64,000 nucleotides of DNA from contig NZ_CP080623.1 of the NCBI RefSeq assembly GCF_019599045.1, forward strand, positions 704,501-768,500. The letters run 5' to 3'. The position numbers and the translations under genes were made by a program. Below the pieces are notes generated by a model. That model made no database searches, was not told where the DNA came from, and saw nothing but the letters and a program-made list of their open reading frames with translations. This document shows positions 37,499 to 46,235 of the stretch, piece after piece; within the stretch, counting starts at the first letter, position 1; each line of letters starts with the position of its first letter. The DNA is from Roseovarius sp. SCSIO 43702. Its GTDB lineage: Bacteria > Pseudomonadota > Alphaproteobacteria > Rhodobacterales > Rhodobacteraceae.

Positions 37499-38440
37499 TT
37501 ACCGTGGCGCGGCGGCGCGGGCGAGCCGGTCGTTGATCGCGAGGCCGAGGCCCTTCATCGGAACGGGTGCCACCGCGATGCCGGCGGGCGCGCGGGCGTC
37601 GAGCGCGTGGAGATGTCCGAAGAGGTTCGCCGCCGCCTCGACCAGGTCGCCCGAGGGCGAGAGGTTCAGGTCGCACTCCATCGCGCCGAAGCCCAGCAGC
37701 AACTCGCCCGGCCGCGCCTCGGTCGCGTTGAGGCGCACCCGCGCGCCGGGCGCGTAATGCGAGGCCATCTGGCCCGGCGCGGTGAGCGTGTCATTGGCCG
37801 CGCGCCGGGCGAGCGGATGCCCGAGCGCCGCCTCGATGGCTTCGGCCGGCAGGCCGCCGGGCCGCAGGAGGGTGGGGGTGTGGCCAAGGCCCACGATGGT
37901 CGATTCGAGCCCCACGGTGCAGGCGCCGCCGTCGAGCACCGCGGCGATCCGCCCCGAAAGCCCGGCGAGGACATGGTCGGGCGTCGTCGGGCTGATCCGG
38001 CCCGAGGGGTTGGCCGAGGGCGCCGCGAGCGGGGCGTCTGCCGCGCGCAGAAGCGCGGTGGCCACCGGATGCGCGGGGCAGCGGATGGCGAGCGTCGGCA
38101 GCTCGGCGGTGACGAGCGGCGAAAGGCCGTGGTCCGCGCGCAGCGGCAGCACGAGCGTCAGCGCGCCGGGCCAGAAGGCCCCTGCCAGCCGGTCGGCGGT
38201 CTCGGACCAGGCGACATAGCGGCGGGCCGCGTCGGCATCCGGCACATGCACGATGAGCGGGTTGAAGCGGGGCCGGCCCTTGGCGTCGAAGATGCCCGCC
38301 ACCGCCAGGTCCGAGCGCGCGTCGCCGCCGAGGCCGTAGACCGTCTCGGTGGGAAAGGCCACGAGCCCGCCGTCGCCCAGGATGGCGGCGGCGCGGGCGA
38401 TGCCGGGCGCATCGGCGGAAAGAAGCTCGGTCTCGGGCAT
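37499..38440 (-). CDS. L-threonylcarbamoyladenylate synthase (Sua5 type)
   Basis: A 313-aa enzyme that makes threonylcarbamoyl-AMP from threonine, bicarbonate and ATP for the t6A modification of ANN-decoding tRNAs. The YrdC domain shows VAFPTETVYGLGGDA (about residue 30), FDAKGRPRFNPL and APSANPSGRISPT (about 140). A linker leads to the C-terminal Sua5 domain (about 210-313), so this is the long Sua5 form rather than the short TsaC. Confidence 0.94.
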   Translation of the reverse strand: MPETELLSADAPGIARAAAILGDGGLVAFPTETVYGLGGDARSDLAVAGIFDAKGRPRFNPLIVHVPDADAARRYVAWSETADRLAGAFWPGALTLVLPLRADHGLSPLVTAELPTLAIRCPAHPVATALLRAADAPLAAPSANPSGRISPTTPDHVLAGLSGRIAAVLDGGACTVGLESTIVGLGHTPTLLRPGGLPAEAIEAALGHPLARRAANDTLTAPGQMASHYAPGARVRLNATEARPGELLLGFGAMECDLNLSPSGDLVEAAANLFGHLHALDARAPAGIAVAPVPMKGLGLAINDRLARAAAPR

Positions 38441-38525
38441 GTCTGACGCCGCGTTTTCGTTGCTGGATCGAGAAACCGCCTTAGGCTATGTGCCAAAGAA
38501 TTGCAAAAGTCAGTTGGAGCACCCC

Positions 38526-40241
38526 ATGCCGTATCGCGCGCCAGTCGAGGATTACCGGTTCATCATGGAACACGTCGTTCCCTTCGACGAGGTCGCGGCG
38601 ACGGAGAAATTCGCCGAGGCGACGCCCGACATGGTGTCGGCCATCCTGGGCGAGGCGGGGCGCATGTGCGAGGAGGTTCTGGCCCCGCTCCAGCGCGCGG
38701 GCGACCTGCATCCCGCGCATCTGGAGAACGGCGTGGTGCGCACGAGCCCCGGCTATGCCGAGGGCTACAAGGCGATTGCCGAGGGCGGCTGGGTCTCGAT
38801 CGGGGCGGACCCGGAACATGGCGGCATGGGCCTTCCGCTGACGCTTACCACCGCCGTCAACGAGATGATGAGCGCCGCGTGCCTGAGCCTCCAGCTCAAC
38901 CCGCTGATGACGCAGGGCCAGATCGAGGCGCTCGAGAACCACGCGAGCGACGAGGTGAAGGCCGTCTACCTCCCCAAGCTGGTCAGCGGCGCGTGGTCGG
39001 GAACGATGAACCTGACCGAGCCGCAGGCCGGATCGGACGTGGGCGCGCTCAAGACCAAGGCCGAGCCCAATGGCGACGGCACCTACGCGATCACCGGCCA
39101 GAAGATCTATATCAGCTGGGGCGACAACGATTTCACCGAGAACGTGTGTCACCTCGTCCTCGCGCGGCTTCCGGGCGCGGTGGAGGGCACGAAGGGGATC
39201 AGCCTGTTTCTCGTGCCGAAATACATCCCCGACGAAAACGGCGAGCCGGGGCGCGCCAACGATCTCAAGGTCGTGAGCCTCGAGCACAAGATGGGGCTGC
39301 ACGGCTCGCCCACGGCGGTGATGCAGTATGACGGCGCGACCGGGTGGCTGATCGGCGAGGCGCATGACGGGATGCGCGCCATGTTCACCATGATGAACAA
39401 CGCGCGGCTGGGGGTCGGCGGGCAGGGGATCGGTGCGGCCGAGGGCGCCTACCAGCACGCGCTGGCCTATGCCCAGGACCGCCGCCAGGGGCGCAGCCCC
39501 GTCGCGGGCGGGAGCGGCACGATCCTCGATCACGCCGACGTGCGGCGGATGCTGGCCACGATGAGGGCCGAGATCTTCGCCGCGCGGTCGATCGCGATGG
39601 CCTGCGCGGTGGCGATCGACATGGGCCACGCCACCGGCGAGGCGGACTGGACCGCGCGGGCCGCGTTCCTCACCCCCATCGCCAAGGCGTTCGGCACCGA
39701 GACGGGCATCCGCGTGGCCGAGATGGGCGTGCAGGTGCATGGCGGCATGGGCTATATCGAGGAGACGGGCGCCGCGCAGTATTCGCGCGACGTGCGGGTG
39801 ACGGCGATCTACGAGGGCACGAACGGCATCCAGGCGATGGACCTCGTGGGGCGCAAGCTCATGGACGGGGGCGAGGCCGGGGCGGCGCTTCTGGACGAGG
39901 TGGAGCGCAATGCCGAGATCGCGCGCGACACCCTGCCCGACCTCGCGGGTGCCGTGTGGCAGGCCGCCGAGGCGCTGCGCGAGGCGATGGAGGCGCTGGT
40001 GGCGAAGGCGCCGCAGGACCGGTTCGCGGGGGCGGTGCCCTTCCTGATGGGCTGGGCGCGGGTGCTGGGCGCGCATTTCCACCTGGCGGCCGCGCTGGGC
40101 GAGGGCGGCGAGGGCAAGCGCACCCGCCTCGCGCGGTTCTACATCGAGCGGATGCTGCCCGAGCATGCCGCGCATCTCGCGCACGCGCTGGCGGGGGCCG
40201 AGGGGCTCTACGCGATCGCGGACGAGGATTTCGCGGCATAG
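38526..40241 (+). CDS. Acyl-CoA dehydrogenase (DmdC-like)
   Basis: A 571-aa FAD-dependent acyl-CoA dehydrogenase. It has the N-terminal, beta-barrel (MNLTEPQAGSDVGALKTKA, near residue 165) and helical C-terminal domains, plus the extra C-terminal domain seen in the long DmdC/FadE-type group. VQVHGGMGYIEETGAAQYSRD and IYEGTNGIQAMDLVGRK are typical FAD and catalytic-base segments. In roseobacters DmdC oxidises 3-methylmercaptopropionyl-CoA in DMSP breakdown, but paralogues with other substrates are common and no dmd genes are adjacent. ATG 38526 starts with the family MPYRAPVEDYRF. Confidence 0.9.
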   Translation: MPYRAPVEDYRFIMEHVVPFDEVAATEKFAEATPDMVSAILGEAGRMCEEVLAPLQRAGDLHPAHLENGVVRTSPGYAEGYKAIAEGGWVSIGADPEHGGMGLPLTLTTAVNEMMSAACLSLQLNPLMTQGQIEALENHASDEVKAVYLPKLVSGAWSGTMNLTEPQAGSDVGALKTKAEPNGDGTYAITGQKIYISWGDNDFTENVCHLVLARLPGAVEGTKGISLFLVPKYIPDENGEPGRANDLKVVSLEHKMGLHGSPTAVMQYDGATGWLIGEAHDGMRAMFTMMNNARLGVGGQGIGAAEGAYQHALAYAQDRRQGRSPVAGGSGTILDHADVRRMLATMRAEIFAARSIAMACAVAIDMGHATGEADWTARAAFLTPIAKAFGTETGIRVAEMGVQVHGGMGYIEETGAAQYSRDVRVTAIYEGTNGIQAMDLVGRKLMDGGEAGAALLDEVERNAEIARDTLPDLAGAVWQAAEALREAMEALVAKAPQDRFAGAVPFLMGWARVLGAHFHLAAALGEGGEGKRTRLARFYIERMLPEHAAHLAHALAGAEGLYAIADEDFAA

Positions 40242-40262
40242 GTTGTGCCGGGCGGGCCGGGG

Positions 40263-40281
40263 CCCCGGGTCAAGCCCGGGG
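40263..40281. repeat. Palindrome A, copy 1
   Basis: CCCCGGGTCAAGCCCGGGG, a near-perfect inverted repeat 22 bp after the acyl-CoA dehydrogenase stop. It is followed by GCGCGGGG. The gap 40242-40592 holds five such palindromes and no gene that I can support. Confidence 0.85.
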
Positions 40282-40304
40282 CGCGGGGGGCGACAATGCC
40301 GAGG

Positions 40305-40323
40305 CCCCGGGTCAAGCCCGGGG
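40305..40323. repeat. Palindrome A, copy 2
   Basis: Identical to the copy at 40263-40281, displaced by 42 bp, including the GCGCGGGG that follows. The two units form a short tandem array. Confidence 0.85.
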
Positions 40324-40353
40324 CGCGGGGGCCGACAAGGATAGACCGACCCC

Positions 40354-40374
40354 GTCGCGGGCCTGACCCGCGAC
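40354..40374. repeat. Palindrome B
   Basis: GTCGCGGG and CCCGCGAC flank a 5-nt centre (CCTGA). It is a different palindrome from A but has the same size and GC-rich character, and sits between A copies 2 and 3. Confidence 0.8.
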
Positions 40375-40410
40375 CTCGAACCGGCAGGCGCGGAGTTTTG
40401 AACAGGGAGG

Positions 40411-40429
40411 CCCCGGGTCGAGCCCGGGG
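40411..40429. repeat. Palindrome A, copy 3 (variant)
   Basis: CCCCGGGTCGAGCCCGGGG differs from the other A copies at one central base. Confidence 0.8.
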
Positions 40430-40465
40430 CGGTGATCTTCGGCGCGTCGCCCGGCGGCACGCCGG

Positions 40466-40524
40466 GCAGCCCCCGACCGCCCCCACGGGCGGGGGCTTCA
40501 CCCCCACCCGCGGTCGGGGGCTGC
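40466..40524. repeat. Palindrome C, long nested inverted repeat
   Basis: A perfect 15-bp outer stem (GCAGCCCCCGACCGC, 40466-40480, with its complement at 40510-40524) encloses a second hairpin (GGGGG 40491-40495 with CCCCC 40501-40505). It lies about 70 bp before the metallo-beta-lactamase-fold gene. Confidence 0.85.
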
Positions 40525-40592
40525 GCGCCGGGATTGCTTGACCCTATCCGCTGGCGCGTTCAAGTGAGCGGTGAGATATGTGAGGCAGGGCG

Positions 40593-41654
40593 ATGACATC
40601 CCAAGCAACGACAAGCGGCATCCGCACCCCGTGGCCCGAGCCGCCCGGCCATGGCGAGGCGGTGGAGGTGGCCGAGGGTATCCTCTGGATCCGCCTGCCG
40701 CTGCCCATGGCGCTCGACCACGTCAACATCTACGCGCTCGACGAGGGCGATCACTGGACGGTGGTGGACACCGGCATCCACTCGAAACGGTCGGTGGCGC
40801 TCTGGGAGGACGTGCTGGCCGGGCCGCTTGGCGGACGTCCGGTGGGTCGGGTGATCCTCACGCATCATCATCCCGACCATATCGGCATGGCGGGCTGGCT
40901 GATGGCGCGGTTCGGGGCGGAGCTCTGGACCTCGCGCACCGCCTATCTCATGGCGCGGATGCTGATCCTCGACGTGGAGGAGCGGCCGACGCCGCAGGCG
41001 CTGGCCTTCTGGCGGGCCGCCGGCATGGACGCGGAGGTCTACGAGCGGCGCAGGAGTGAGCGGCCCTACAATTTCGCCGACACGAGCTATCCGCTTCCCG
41101 TGGGCTACACGCGGATGCGCGAGGGGGACGTGATCCGCGCGGGCGGGCGCGACTGGGACGTGCGGATGGGATACGGGCACGCGCCCGAACACGTCACGCT
41201 CTGGAGCCGGGACGGAGCGCTGGTGATCGCGGGCGACCAGATCATCAGCTCGATCAGCCCCAATATCGGCGTCTACCCGACCGAACCCGAGGCCGACCCG
41301 CTGGCCGACTGGCTGGAGAGTTGCGAGCGGCTGGGCGCCGTCGCGACCGGGGGCGAGCTCGTGCTGTCGGGCCACAAGCTGCCCTTCACCGGGTTGCCGC
41401 ACCGGATGCGGCAACTGGTCGAGAACCACCACGGCGCGCTCAGGCGGCTCGAGGCGCATCTCGAGGTGCCGCGCACCGCCGCCGAATGTTTCGGCCCGCT
41501 CTTCAAGCGGCGGATCGACGCGGGCACCTACGGGCTGGCCCTTGTCGAGGCGGTTGCGCATCTCAACCATCTGCATCAGGCTGGCCGGGTCACGCGCAGG
41601 GCGCGCGGGGACGGGGCATGGCTTTGGCAGAGGAAGGAGAGACGCGATGGATGA
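40593..41654 (+). CDS. Metallo-beta-lactamase-fold hydrolase
   Basis: A 353-aa MBL-superfamily hydrolase. The metal-binding motif is LTHHHPDHIGMAGW (about residue 88), with VVDTGIH upstream, GYGHAPEHVTLW (about residue 190) and VIAGDQIISSIS later. The C-terminal helical extension (from about residue 265) resembles the DNA-binding-like tail in larger glyoxalase II-like hydrolases. Substrate unknown. It overlaps the next gene by 8 bp. Confidence 0.88.
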   Translation: MTSQATTSGIRTPWPEPPGHGEAVEVAEGILWIRLPLPMALDHVNIYALDEGDHWTVVDTGIHSKRSVALWEDVLAGPLGGRPVGRVILTHHHPDHIGMAGWLMARFGAELWTSRTAYLMARMLILDVEERPTPQALAFWRAAGMDAEVYERRRSERPYNFADTSYPLPVGYTRMREGDVIRAGGRDWDVRMGYGHAPEHVTLWSRDGALVIAGDQIISSISPNIGVYPTEPEADPLADWLESCERLGAVATGGELVLSGHKLPFTGLPHRMRQLVENHHGALRRLEAHLEVPRTAAECFGPLFKRRIDAGTYGLALVEAVAHLNHLHQAGRVTRRARGDGAWLWQRKERRDG

Positions 41655-42102
41655 CGAGATCAAGACCTCGGCCGAGGCGCTGGAGGCGGCGGCGATCCCG
41701 CGCTGCCGCGAGGTGCATGCCGATCCCGACCGCGCCCGGCAGAGCGAGCAACTGACCGAGGGGGTCAACCTCAAGCCGGTGGAGGAGAAGAGCCCGGCGC
41801 AATGGGCCTATGAGCGGCTCATCCTCTACATCCAGAATTTCGAGAAGACGCTCGACAACGAGCACGAGATCGCGATGGGCTTCGCGGGGGACACGACCGG
41901 CGTGATCCGCATCGAGGGGATGGGATATTTCGACCCCGATATCGTGACCTTCTACGGAACCGACCCGACCGGCACCAAGACGCAGCTTGTCCAGCATGTG
42001 AGCCAGCTCAGCGTGATGCTGCGCGCGCTGCCCAAGCAGGTGGAGGAGGCCGAACCCGAGCGGATCGGCTTCCGTCTGGCCGAGGCGCTCGAGGAGGGGT
42101 GA
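41647..42102 (+). CDS. DUF6173 family protein
   Basis: A 151-aa cytosolic protein. The conserved part includes SPAQWAYERLILYIQNFE (about residue 48), EIAMGFAG and GMGYFDPDIVTFYG (about residue 95), which I associate with DUF6173. Biochemical role is unknown. It is translationally coupled to the hydrolase in front (overlapping stop and start), so the two may act together. Confidence 0.8.
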   Translation: MDDEIKTSAEALEAAAIPRCREVHADPDRARQSEQLTEGVNLKPVEEKSPAQWAYERLILYIQNFEKTLDNEHEIAMGFAGDTTGVIRIEGMGYFDPDIVTFYGTDPTGTKTQLVQHVSQLSVMLRALPKQVEEAEPERIGFRLAEALEEG

Positions 42103-42153
42103 GAGAGGGGCGTTGCCCCTCGCGCGGAAACCGGGGGTTTCCCCGCTCACCCC

Positions 42154-42176
42154 AGGATATTTGAAGCAAGAAGAAG
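42154..42176 (+). repeat. Dispersed GATATTT...CAAGAAGAAG element, copy 2
   Basis: AGGATATTTGAAGCAAG, then AAGAAG, preceded by a perfect 7-bp hairpin (GGAAACC 42126-42132 with GGTTTCC 42136-42142). It follows the DUF6173 stop and faces the convergent amine oxidase gene. Confidence 0.7.
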
Positions 42177-42192
42177 GGGCGCGTGCCCCGCC

Positions 42193-43449
42193 TCATCCCG
42201 GTGCGATCCGGCGGGCGAGGCGGTTGGCGACGTCCTGGCCGCTTTGCCAGGCGCCGTGGGCCGTGGCCTGCCAGTCGAGCGAGAAGGCCTCGCCCGCGAA
42301 GGCGACGCGGCCGGTGTCGGCGGCGATGGCGTCGCGGCGGGCCTCTGCATGGCCCGGATCGGTGCGCGAGTAGGAGCCGAGGATGAGCGGGTCGTTGGTC
42401 CAGTCGGTCGTGCCGGTATGGATGACGGCGCGCGCGATGCCGGTGCCGAAGGCGGCGCGGAGGCGGGCGAGGGCGAAATCGACGCGGGCGCGGGGCGGCA
42501 TCGCGGCCAGGTCGCGCGCCGGTGTGCCGGCGATGTTGCAGATCATCATCGGCTGCGCGCCGCCCACCACCTGGAATTCGACCACCGGGTCGTCCGCGCC
42601 GGTGTCGACGAGGAGATATTCCTTGCCGTCCATGCCCGGCGGCAGCGCGTCCAGGGCGAAGGCCACCTTCTCGAAGGATCCGCAGGGCATGTGGGCGATG
42701 GTGTCGAGCACGCGCGCCGCCGGCTCGCCCGCGTCGATGCGGATGGCCCCCGAGGCGAGGACCGAGGTGGAGCAGGTCACGATGACGGCGCGGGCGTCGA
42801 GCGTGCCGCCCGTCGTCTCGACCCGCGCGCCCTCTCCGGTTCGGGAGATCGCGGTGACGGCGACGCCGGTGCGGATGTCGAGCCCGCGCGCCATGGCGGT
42901 GATGAGCGCGCCGTAGCCCGAGCGCACGGGCCAGTCATGGCCGGTGTCGTCGTAATCGGCATAGGCGGAGGCGGAATCGCACTCGGGATCGTCGCCCACC
43001 AGGAGTTGCAGGATCGCGCGGGCGTGCGGCGCCCACCGTCCGAGATCGGGCAGGACATCGGTGATCGGCCCGTCGTGGCCCGCCTCGCCCGCCGCATAGG
43101 TCGCCGCGAAGGCCGCTTCGATGGCGGCGTCGCAGTCCGAAAGCTCGGCGCCGGTGAGAAACGCGCCGCCGCTCCACGTGGCGAAGGTGTCGTCACGGGA
43201 CGCGGTGTCGTAGACCGCGCCCAGCCGATCGGCATGGGGCACCAGCGGGTTCACCTCCGCGCAATGGAGCCAGTGGCATCCCTTGTCCCAGATGCCGGGC
43301 AGATCCTCGGCATCGGTGAGCGCGCGCCCGCCCACGCGGTCGGCGGCCTCGAGCACCACGTAGGGGATGCCGCGCGCGGCGCAGGCCATGGCGGCGCCGA
43401 TACCGGCGGCGCCCGCGCCGACGATGACGATGTGCGGATCGGAAGGCAT
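42193..43449 (-). CDS. Flavin-containing amine oxidase family protein
   Basis: A 418-aa FAD-dependent oxidoreductase. The N-terminal dinucleotide-binding motif is IVIVGAGAAGIGAAMACA, then LEAADRVGGRAL. The C-terminal FAD signature is VAFAGEAFSLDWQATAHGAWQSG. It resembles monoamine or polyamine oxidases, which oxidise a C-N bond and reduce O2. The substrate is unknown. ATG 43449 starts MPSDPHIVIVG; upstream in-frame sequence is low-complexity. Divergent from the ABC transporter genes. Confidence 0.88.
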   Translation of the reverse strand: MPSDPHIVIVGAGAAGIGAAMACAARGIPYVVLEAADRVGGRALTDAEDLPGIWDKGCHWLHCAEVNPLVPHADRLGAVYDTASRDDTFATWSGGAFLTGAELSDCDAAIEAAFAATYAAGEAGHDGPITDVLPDLGRWAPHARAILQLLVGDDPECDSASAYADYDDTGHDWPVRSGYGALITAMARGLDIRTGVAVTAISRTGEGARVETTGGTLDARAVIVTCSTSVLASGAIRIDAGEPAARVLDTIAHMPCGSFEKVAFALDALPPGMDGKEYLLVDTGADDPVVEFQVVGGAQPMMICNIAGTPARDLAAMPPRARVDFALARLRAAFGTGIARAVIHTGTTDWTNDPLILGSYSRTDPGHAEARRDAIAADTGRVAFAGEAFSLDWQATAHGAWQSGQDVANRLARRIAPG

Positions 43450-43701
43450 GAAAGCGGTCCTCGGGGTTCGGGCGGACGCAGCCGGTGCGGGCAAGCGGGA
43501 TCGCTCGCCGTGGCAGGATGGCGGGTTTGCACGCCGCCGTCGAGAGGGGAGGGGCGCGAAGGGCGGCGGCGCACGCGAAAGGTGGCCGGCAGGCCACGCG
43601 TTCCCGCGCATCATGCGAGACCCCACCCTGCGGGAACACGCGCTTCCGGTCCGGGCCCGAATGGCCTATGTCTTGCGGCACATGACGCGGGGAGGGCGGC
43701 A

Positions 43702-44631
43702 ATGGCGGCGATCGTCGAGGTCGAAGGTCTGAGCAAGGTCTACGAGGGCGGGTTCGAGGCGCTGAAAAGCGTGGACCTGACCATCGAGGAGGGCGAGATC
43801 CTCGCGCTCCTGGGGCCGAACGGGGCGGGCAAGACGACGCTCATCTCGACGCTTTGCGGGATCGTCACGCCCTCGGGCGGCACGGCGCGCGTGGGCGGGC
43901 ATGACGTGGTGCGCGACTACCGCCGCGCGCGGGCGATGATCGGGCTCGTGCCGCAGGAGGTGGCGCTCGAGCCGTTCGAGAAGGTCATCAACACCGTGCG
44001 CTTCTCGCGCGGGCTGTTCGGCAAGCCGCGCGACGAGGCGCTGATCGAGCGGACGCTGCGGCAGCTCAGCCTCTGGGACAAGCGGGGCGCGCGCATCCGC
44101 GAGCTCTCGGGGGGCATGAAGCGGCGGGTGCTGATCGCCAAGGCGCTGTGCCACGAGCCGCGTGTGCTTTTCCTCGACGAGCCGACGGCGGGCGTCGACG
44201 TGGAGCTGCGCCGCGACATGTGGCAGATCGTCGAGGGGCTGCGCCGCGACGGGGTGACGATCATCCTGACCACCCATTACATCGAGGAGGCGGAGGCCAT
44301 CGCCGACCGCGTCGCGGTGATCACCGGGGGCCGGATCCTGCTGGTGGAGGAGAAGGGCGCCCTCATGGCGCGGATGGGCCAGAAGGAGCTGCGCATCGAC
44401 CTGCACGAGCGCCTGGAGCGGGTGCCCGAGGGGTTGGGCGACTACGACCTGCGCCTGGGCGGCGACGGGATGAGCCTGATCTATACCTATGACAGCCACG
44501 GGCGCGGGACGGGCATCACGCGCCTTCTCCAGGCGATCGCGCGCGAGGGGTTGTCCTTGCGCGACGTGGATACGCGGCAATCGAGCCTCGAGGACATCTT
44601 CGTGGGGCTCATCAAGGAGGATGCGGCATGA
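43702..44631 (+). CDS. ABC-2 type exporter ATP-binding protein
   Basis: A 309-aa ABC ATPase. Walker A is [15 protein letters not shown] (about residue 37), the signature is [14 protein letters not shown] (about 138), Walker B is [14 protein letters not shown] (about 157), and the switch His is in [14 protein letters not shown]-terminal extension of about 80 residues is typical of DrrA/CcmA-like exporters. The stop overlaps the permease start (ATGA). Export substrate unknown. Confidence 0.94.
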   Translation: MAAIVEVEGLSKVYEGGFEALKSVDLTIEEGEILALLGPNGAGKTTLISTLCGIVTPSGGTARVGGHDVVRDYRRARAMIGLVPQEVALEPFEKVINTVRFSRGLFGKPRDEALIERTLRQLSLWDKRGARIRELSGGMKRRVLIAKALCHEPRVLFLDEPTAGVDVELRRDMWQIVEGLRRDGVTIILTTHYIEEAEAIADRVAVITGGRILLVEEKGALMARMGQKELRIDLHERLERVPEGLGDYDLRLGGDGMSLIYTYDSHGRGTGITRLLQAIAREGLSLRDVDTRQSSLEDIFVGLIKEDAA

Positions 44632-45389
44632 ACCTCCCGGCCGTCAGGGCGATCTATGTCTACGAGATGAAACGCTTCTTCCGCACGCTGATGGAGAGCC
44701 TTCTGTCGCCCGTCATCTCGACCACGCTCTACTTCGTGGTCTTCGGCGCGGCCATCGGCAGCCGCATCAGCGAGGTCGAGGGCGTGAGCTATGGCGCGTT
44801 CATCGTGCCGGGGCTCATCATGCTGAGCGTGATGCAACAGGCGATCAGCAATGCGAGTTTCGGGATCTATTTCCCGAAATTCATCGGCACGATCTTCGAG
44901 CTTCTCTCGGCGCCGATCAACTTCCTCGAGATCGTGGTGGGATACGTGGGCGCGGCGGCCACGAAGGCGCTCCTGATCGGGGTGATCATCCTTTTCACCG
45001 CGCGCTTCTTCGTCGAGATCGAGATCGCGCATCCGGTGGCGATGGTGGCCTTCCTGCTGCTGACCTGCGTGTCGTTCAGCCTGTTCGGCTTCATCATCGG
45101 GATCTGGTCGGAGAATTTCCAGCAATTGCAGCTCATCCCGCTCCTGGTGATCACACCGCTCGTCTTTTTGGGCGGGGCGTTCTACTCGATCTCGATGCTG
45201 CCCGAGGCGTGGCAGACCGTGACGCTCTTCAACCCGGTGGTCTATCTCATCAGCGGGTTCCGGTGGTCCTTCTTCGGGGTGGCCGACGTGCCGGTGGCGG
45301 CGAGTCTCGCGGCGATCGCGGGGTTCACGGCGATCTGTCTCGCGGTGGTCTGGGTGATCTTCAGGACGGGCTACCGGATCAAGAGCTGA
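44628..45389 (+). CDS. ABC-2 type exporter permease
   Basis: A 253-aa permease with six hydrophobic segments, for example [51 protein letters not shown] and [21 protein letters not shown]. The last contains the ABC-2 signature region. It pairs with the ATPase just upstream and together they form a complete two-gene exporter. It resembles the YadH/NodJ group. Confidence 0.93.
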   Translation: MNLPAVRAIYVYEMKRFFRTLMESLLSPVISTTLYFVVFGAAIGSRISEVEGVSYGAFIVPGLIMLSVMQQAISNASFGIYFPKFIGTIFELLSAPINFLEIVVGYVGAAATKALLIGVIILFTARFFVEIEIAHPVAMVAFLLLTCVSFSLFGFIIGIWSENFQQLQLIPLLVITPLVFLGGAFYSISMLPEAWQTVTLFNPVVYLISGFRWSFFGVADVPVAASLAAIAGFTAICLAVVWVIFRTGYRIKS

Positions 45390-45452
45390 GGGGCCGGGCC
45401 AGGGGGCCAGCCCCCTGCCGCGAACGCCCTGCGGGCCTTCACGGCCCCCCCC

Positions 45453-45475
45453 GGGATATTTCGGGCAAGAAGAAG
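45453..45475 (+). repeat. Dispersed GATATTT...CAAGAAGAAG element, copy 3
   Basis: GGGATATTTCGGGCAAG, then AAGAAG: 23 bp identical to copy 1 apart from its first G. A short hairpin (GGGCC 45433-45437 with GGCCC 45443-45447) precedes it. It lies between the ABC permease stop and the convergent pcs gene. Confidence 0.75.
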
Positions 45476-45486
45476 GGCGGGGTGGA

Positions 45487-46200
45487 TCAGAGATCCATCC
45501 CGGTGACTTCGCCGCGCGGCGGGACGATCTGTTGCACGATGCCCGCGAAGACGAGGTAGACCGAGGTCAGGATCAGCCCCCAATGCGCCCAGCTTTCGGG
45601 GTGGAAATCGACCCAGGCGGCCCAGCCCGCGAAGAAGGTCCAGGCCAGCGCGACGGGCAGCGAGAGCCAGCGCCAGCGCTTCGTGCGCACCGGGTGGATG
45701 AACTTGAGCGGGAGGAACATCGCCACGGCGAGCGCCACCACCATCGCGAGGGTGATCCAGAAATTCGGCTCGATCGCGAAAACGACGAGGACCAGCATGT
45801 TCCACGCCGCCGGGAAGCCCGAGAAGGACTTGTCCTCGGTCTTCATGCCGGTGTCGGCCATGTAGAGGACGCTGGCGAAGGTGATGACGATGATCGCGAC
45901 CCAGCCCGTCCAGCCCGGCAGCAAATCCGAGGCGAAGAGCGCGAAGGCGGGGATGAAGATGTAGGTGAGATAGTCGATCATCAGGTCGAGCGTCACCCCG
46001 TCGAAGCGTGGCGCGTTCTCGTTCACCGCGTATTTGCGGGCGAGCGGCCCGTCGATCCCGTCGACCACGAAGGCCACGACGAGCCAGAGGAACATCAGGC
46101 TCCATTTCCCCTCGACGGCGGCCAGCATGGCCAGCATCGCGAAGACGGCGCCGGTGGCGGTGAAGAGGTGGACGCAAAGCGCCTTCAGTCGCAAATCCAT
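45487..46200 (-). CDS. pcs: Phosphatidylcholine synthase
   Basis: Pcs (237 aa) condenses CDP-diacylglycerol with choline to give phosphatidylcholine directly, a pathway common in alphaproteobacteria. The CDP-alcohol phosphotransferase motif is DGIDGPLARKY followed by FDGVTLDLMIDY (about residues 47-77). About seven hydrophobic segments are visible. An in-frame ATG at 46218 would add 6 residues; neither start has a clear ribosome-binding site. The product needs external choline. Confidence 0.94.
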   Translation of the reverse strand: MDLRLKALCVHLFTATGAVFAMLAMLAAVEGKWSLMFLWLVVAFVVDGIDGPLARKYAVNENAPRFDGVTLDLMIDYLTYIFIPAFALFASDLLPGWTGWVAIIVITFASVLYMADTGMKTEDKSFSGFPAAWNMLVLVVFAIEPNFWITLAMVVALAVAMFLPLKFIHPVRTKRWRWLSLPVALAWTFFAGWAAWVDFHPESWAHWGLILTSVYLVFAGIVQQIVPPRGEVTGMDL

Positions 46201-46235
46201 GGCGGTGTCATGCCTCATATCGCGTGCCCGCGCAA

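Noticed and set aside
40242..40592. Frames of 98 and 99 codons in the palindrome-rich gap
   Set aside because: They translate the repeats themselves (Pro/Gly/Arg-rich) and have no start signal.
42244..43650. Plus-strand frame across the amine oxidase gene continuing into the ABC ATPase
   Set aside because: The sequence before the ATPase start at 43702 is an antisense shadow of the amine oxidase; ATPase homology begins at [14 protein letters not shown].
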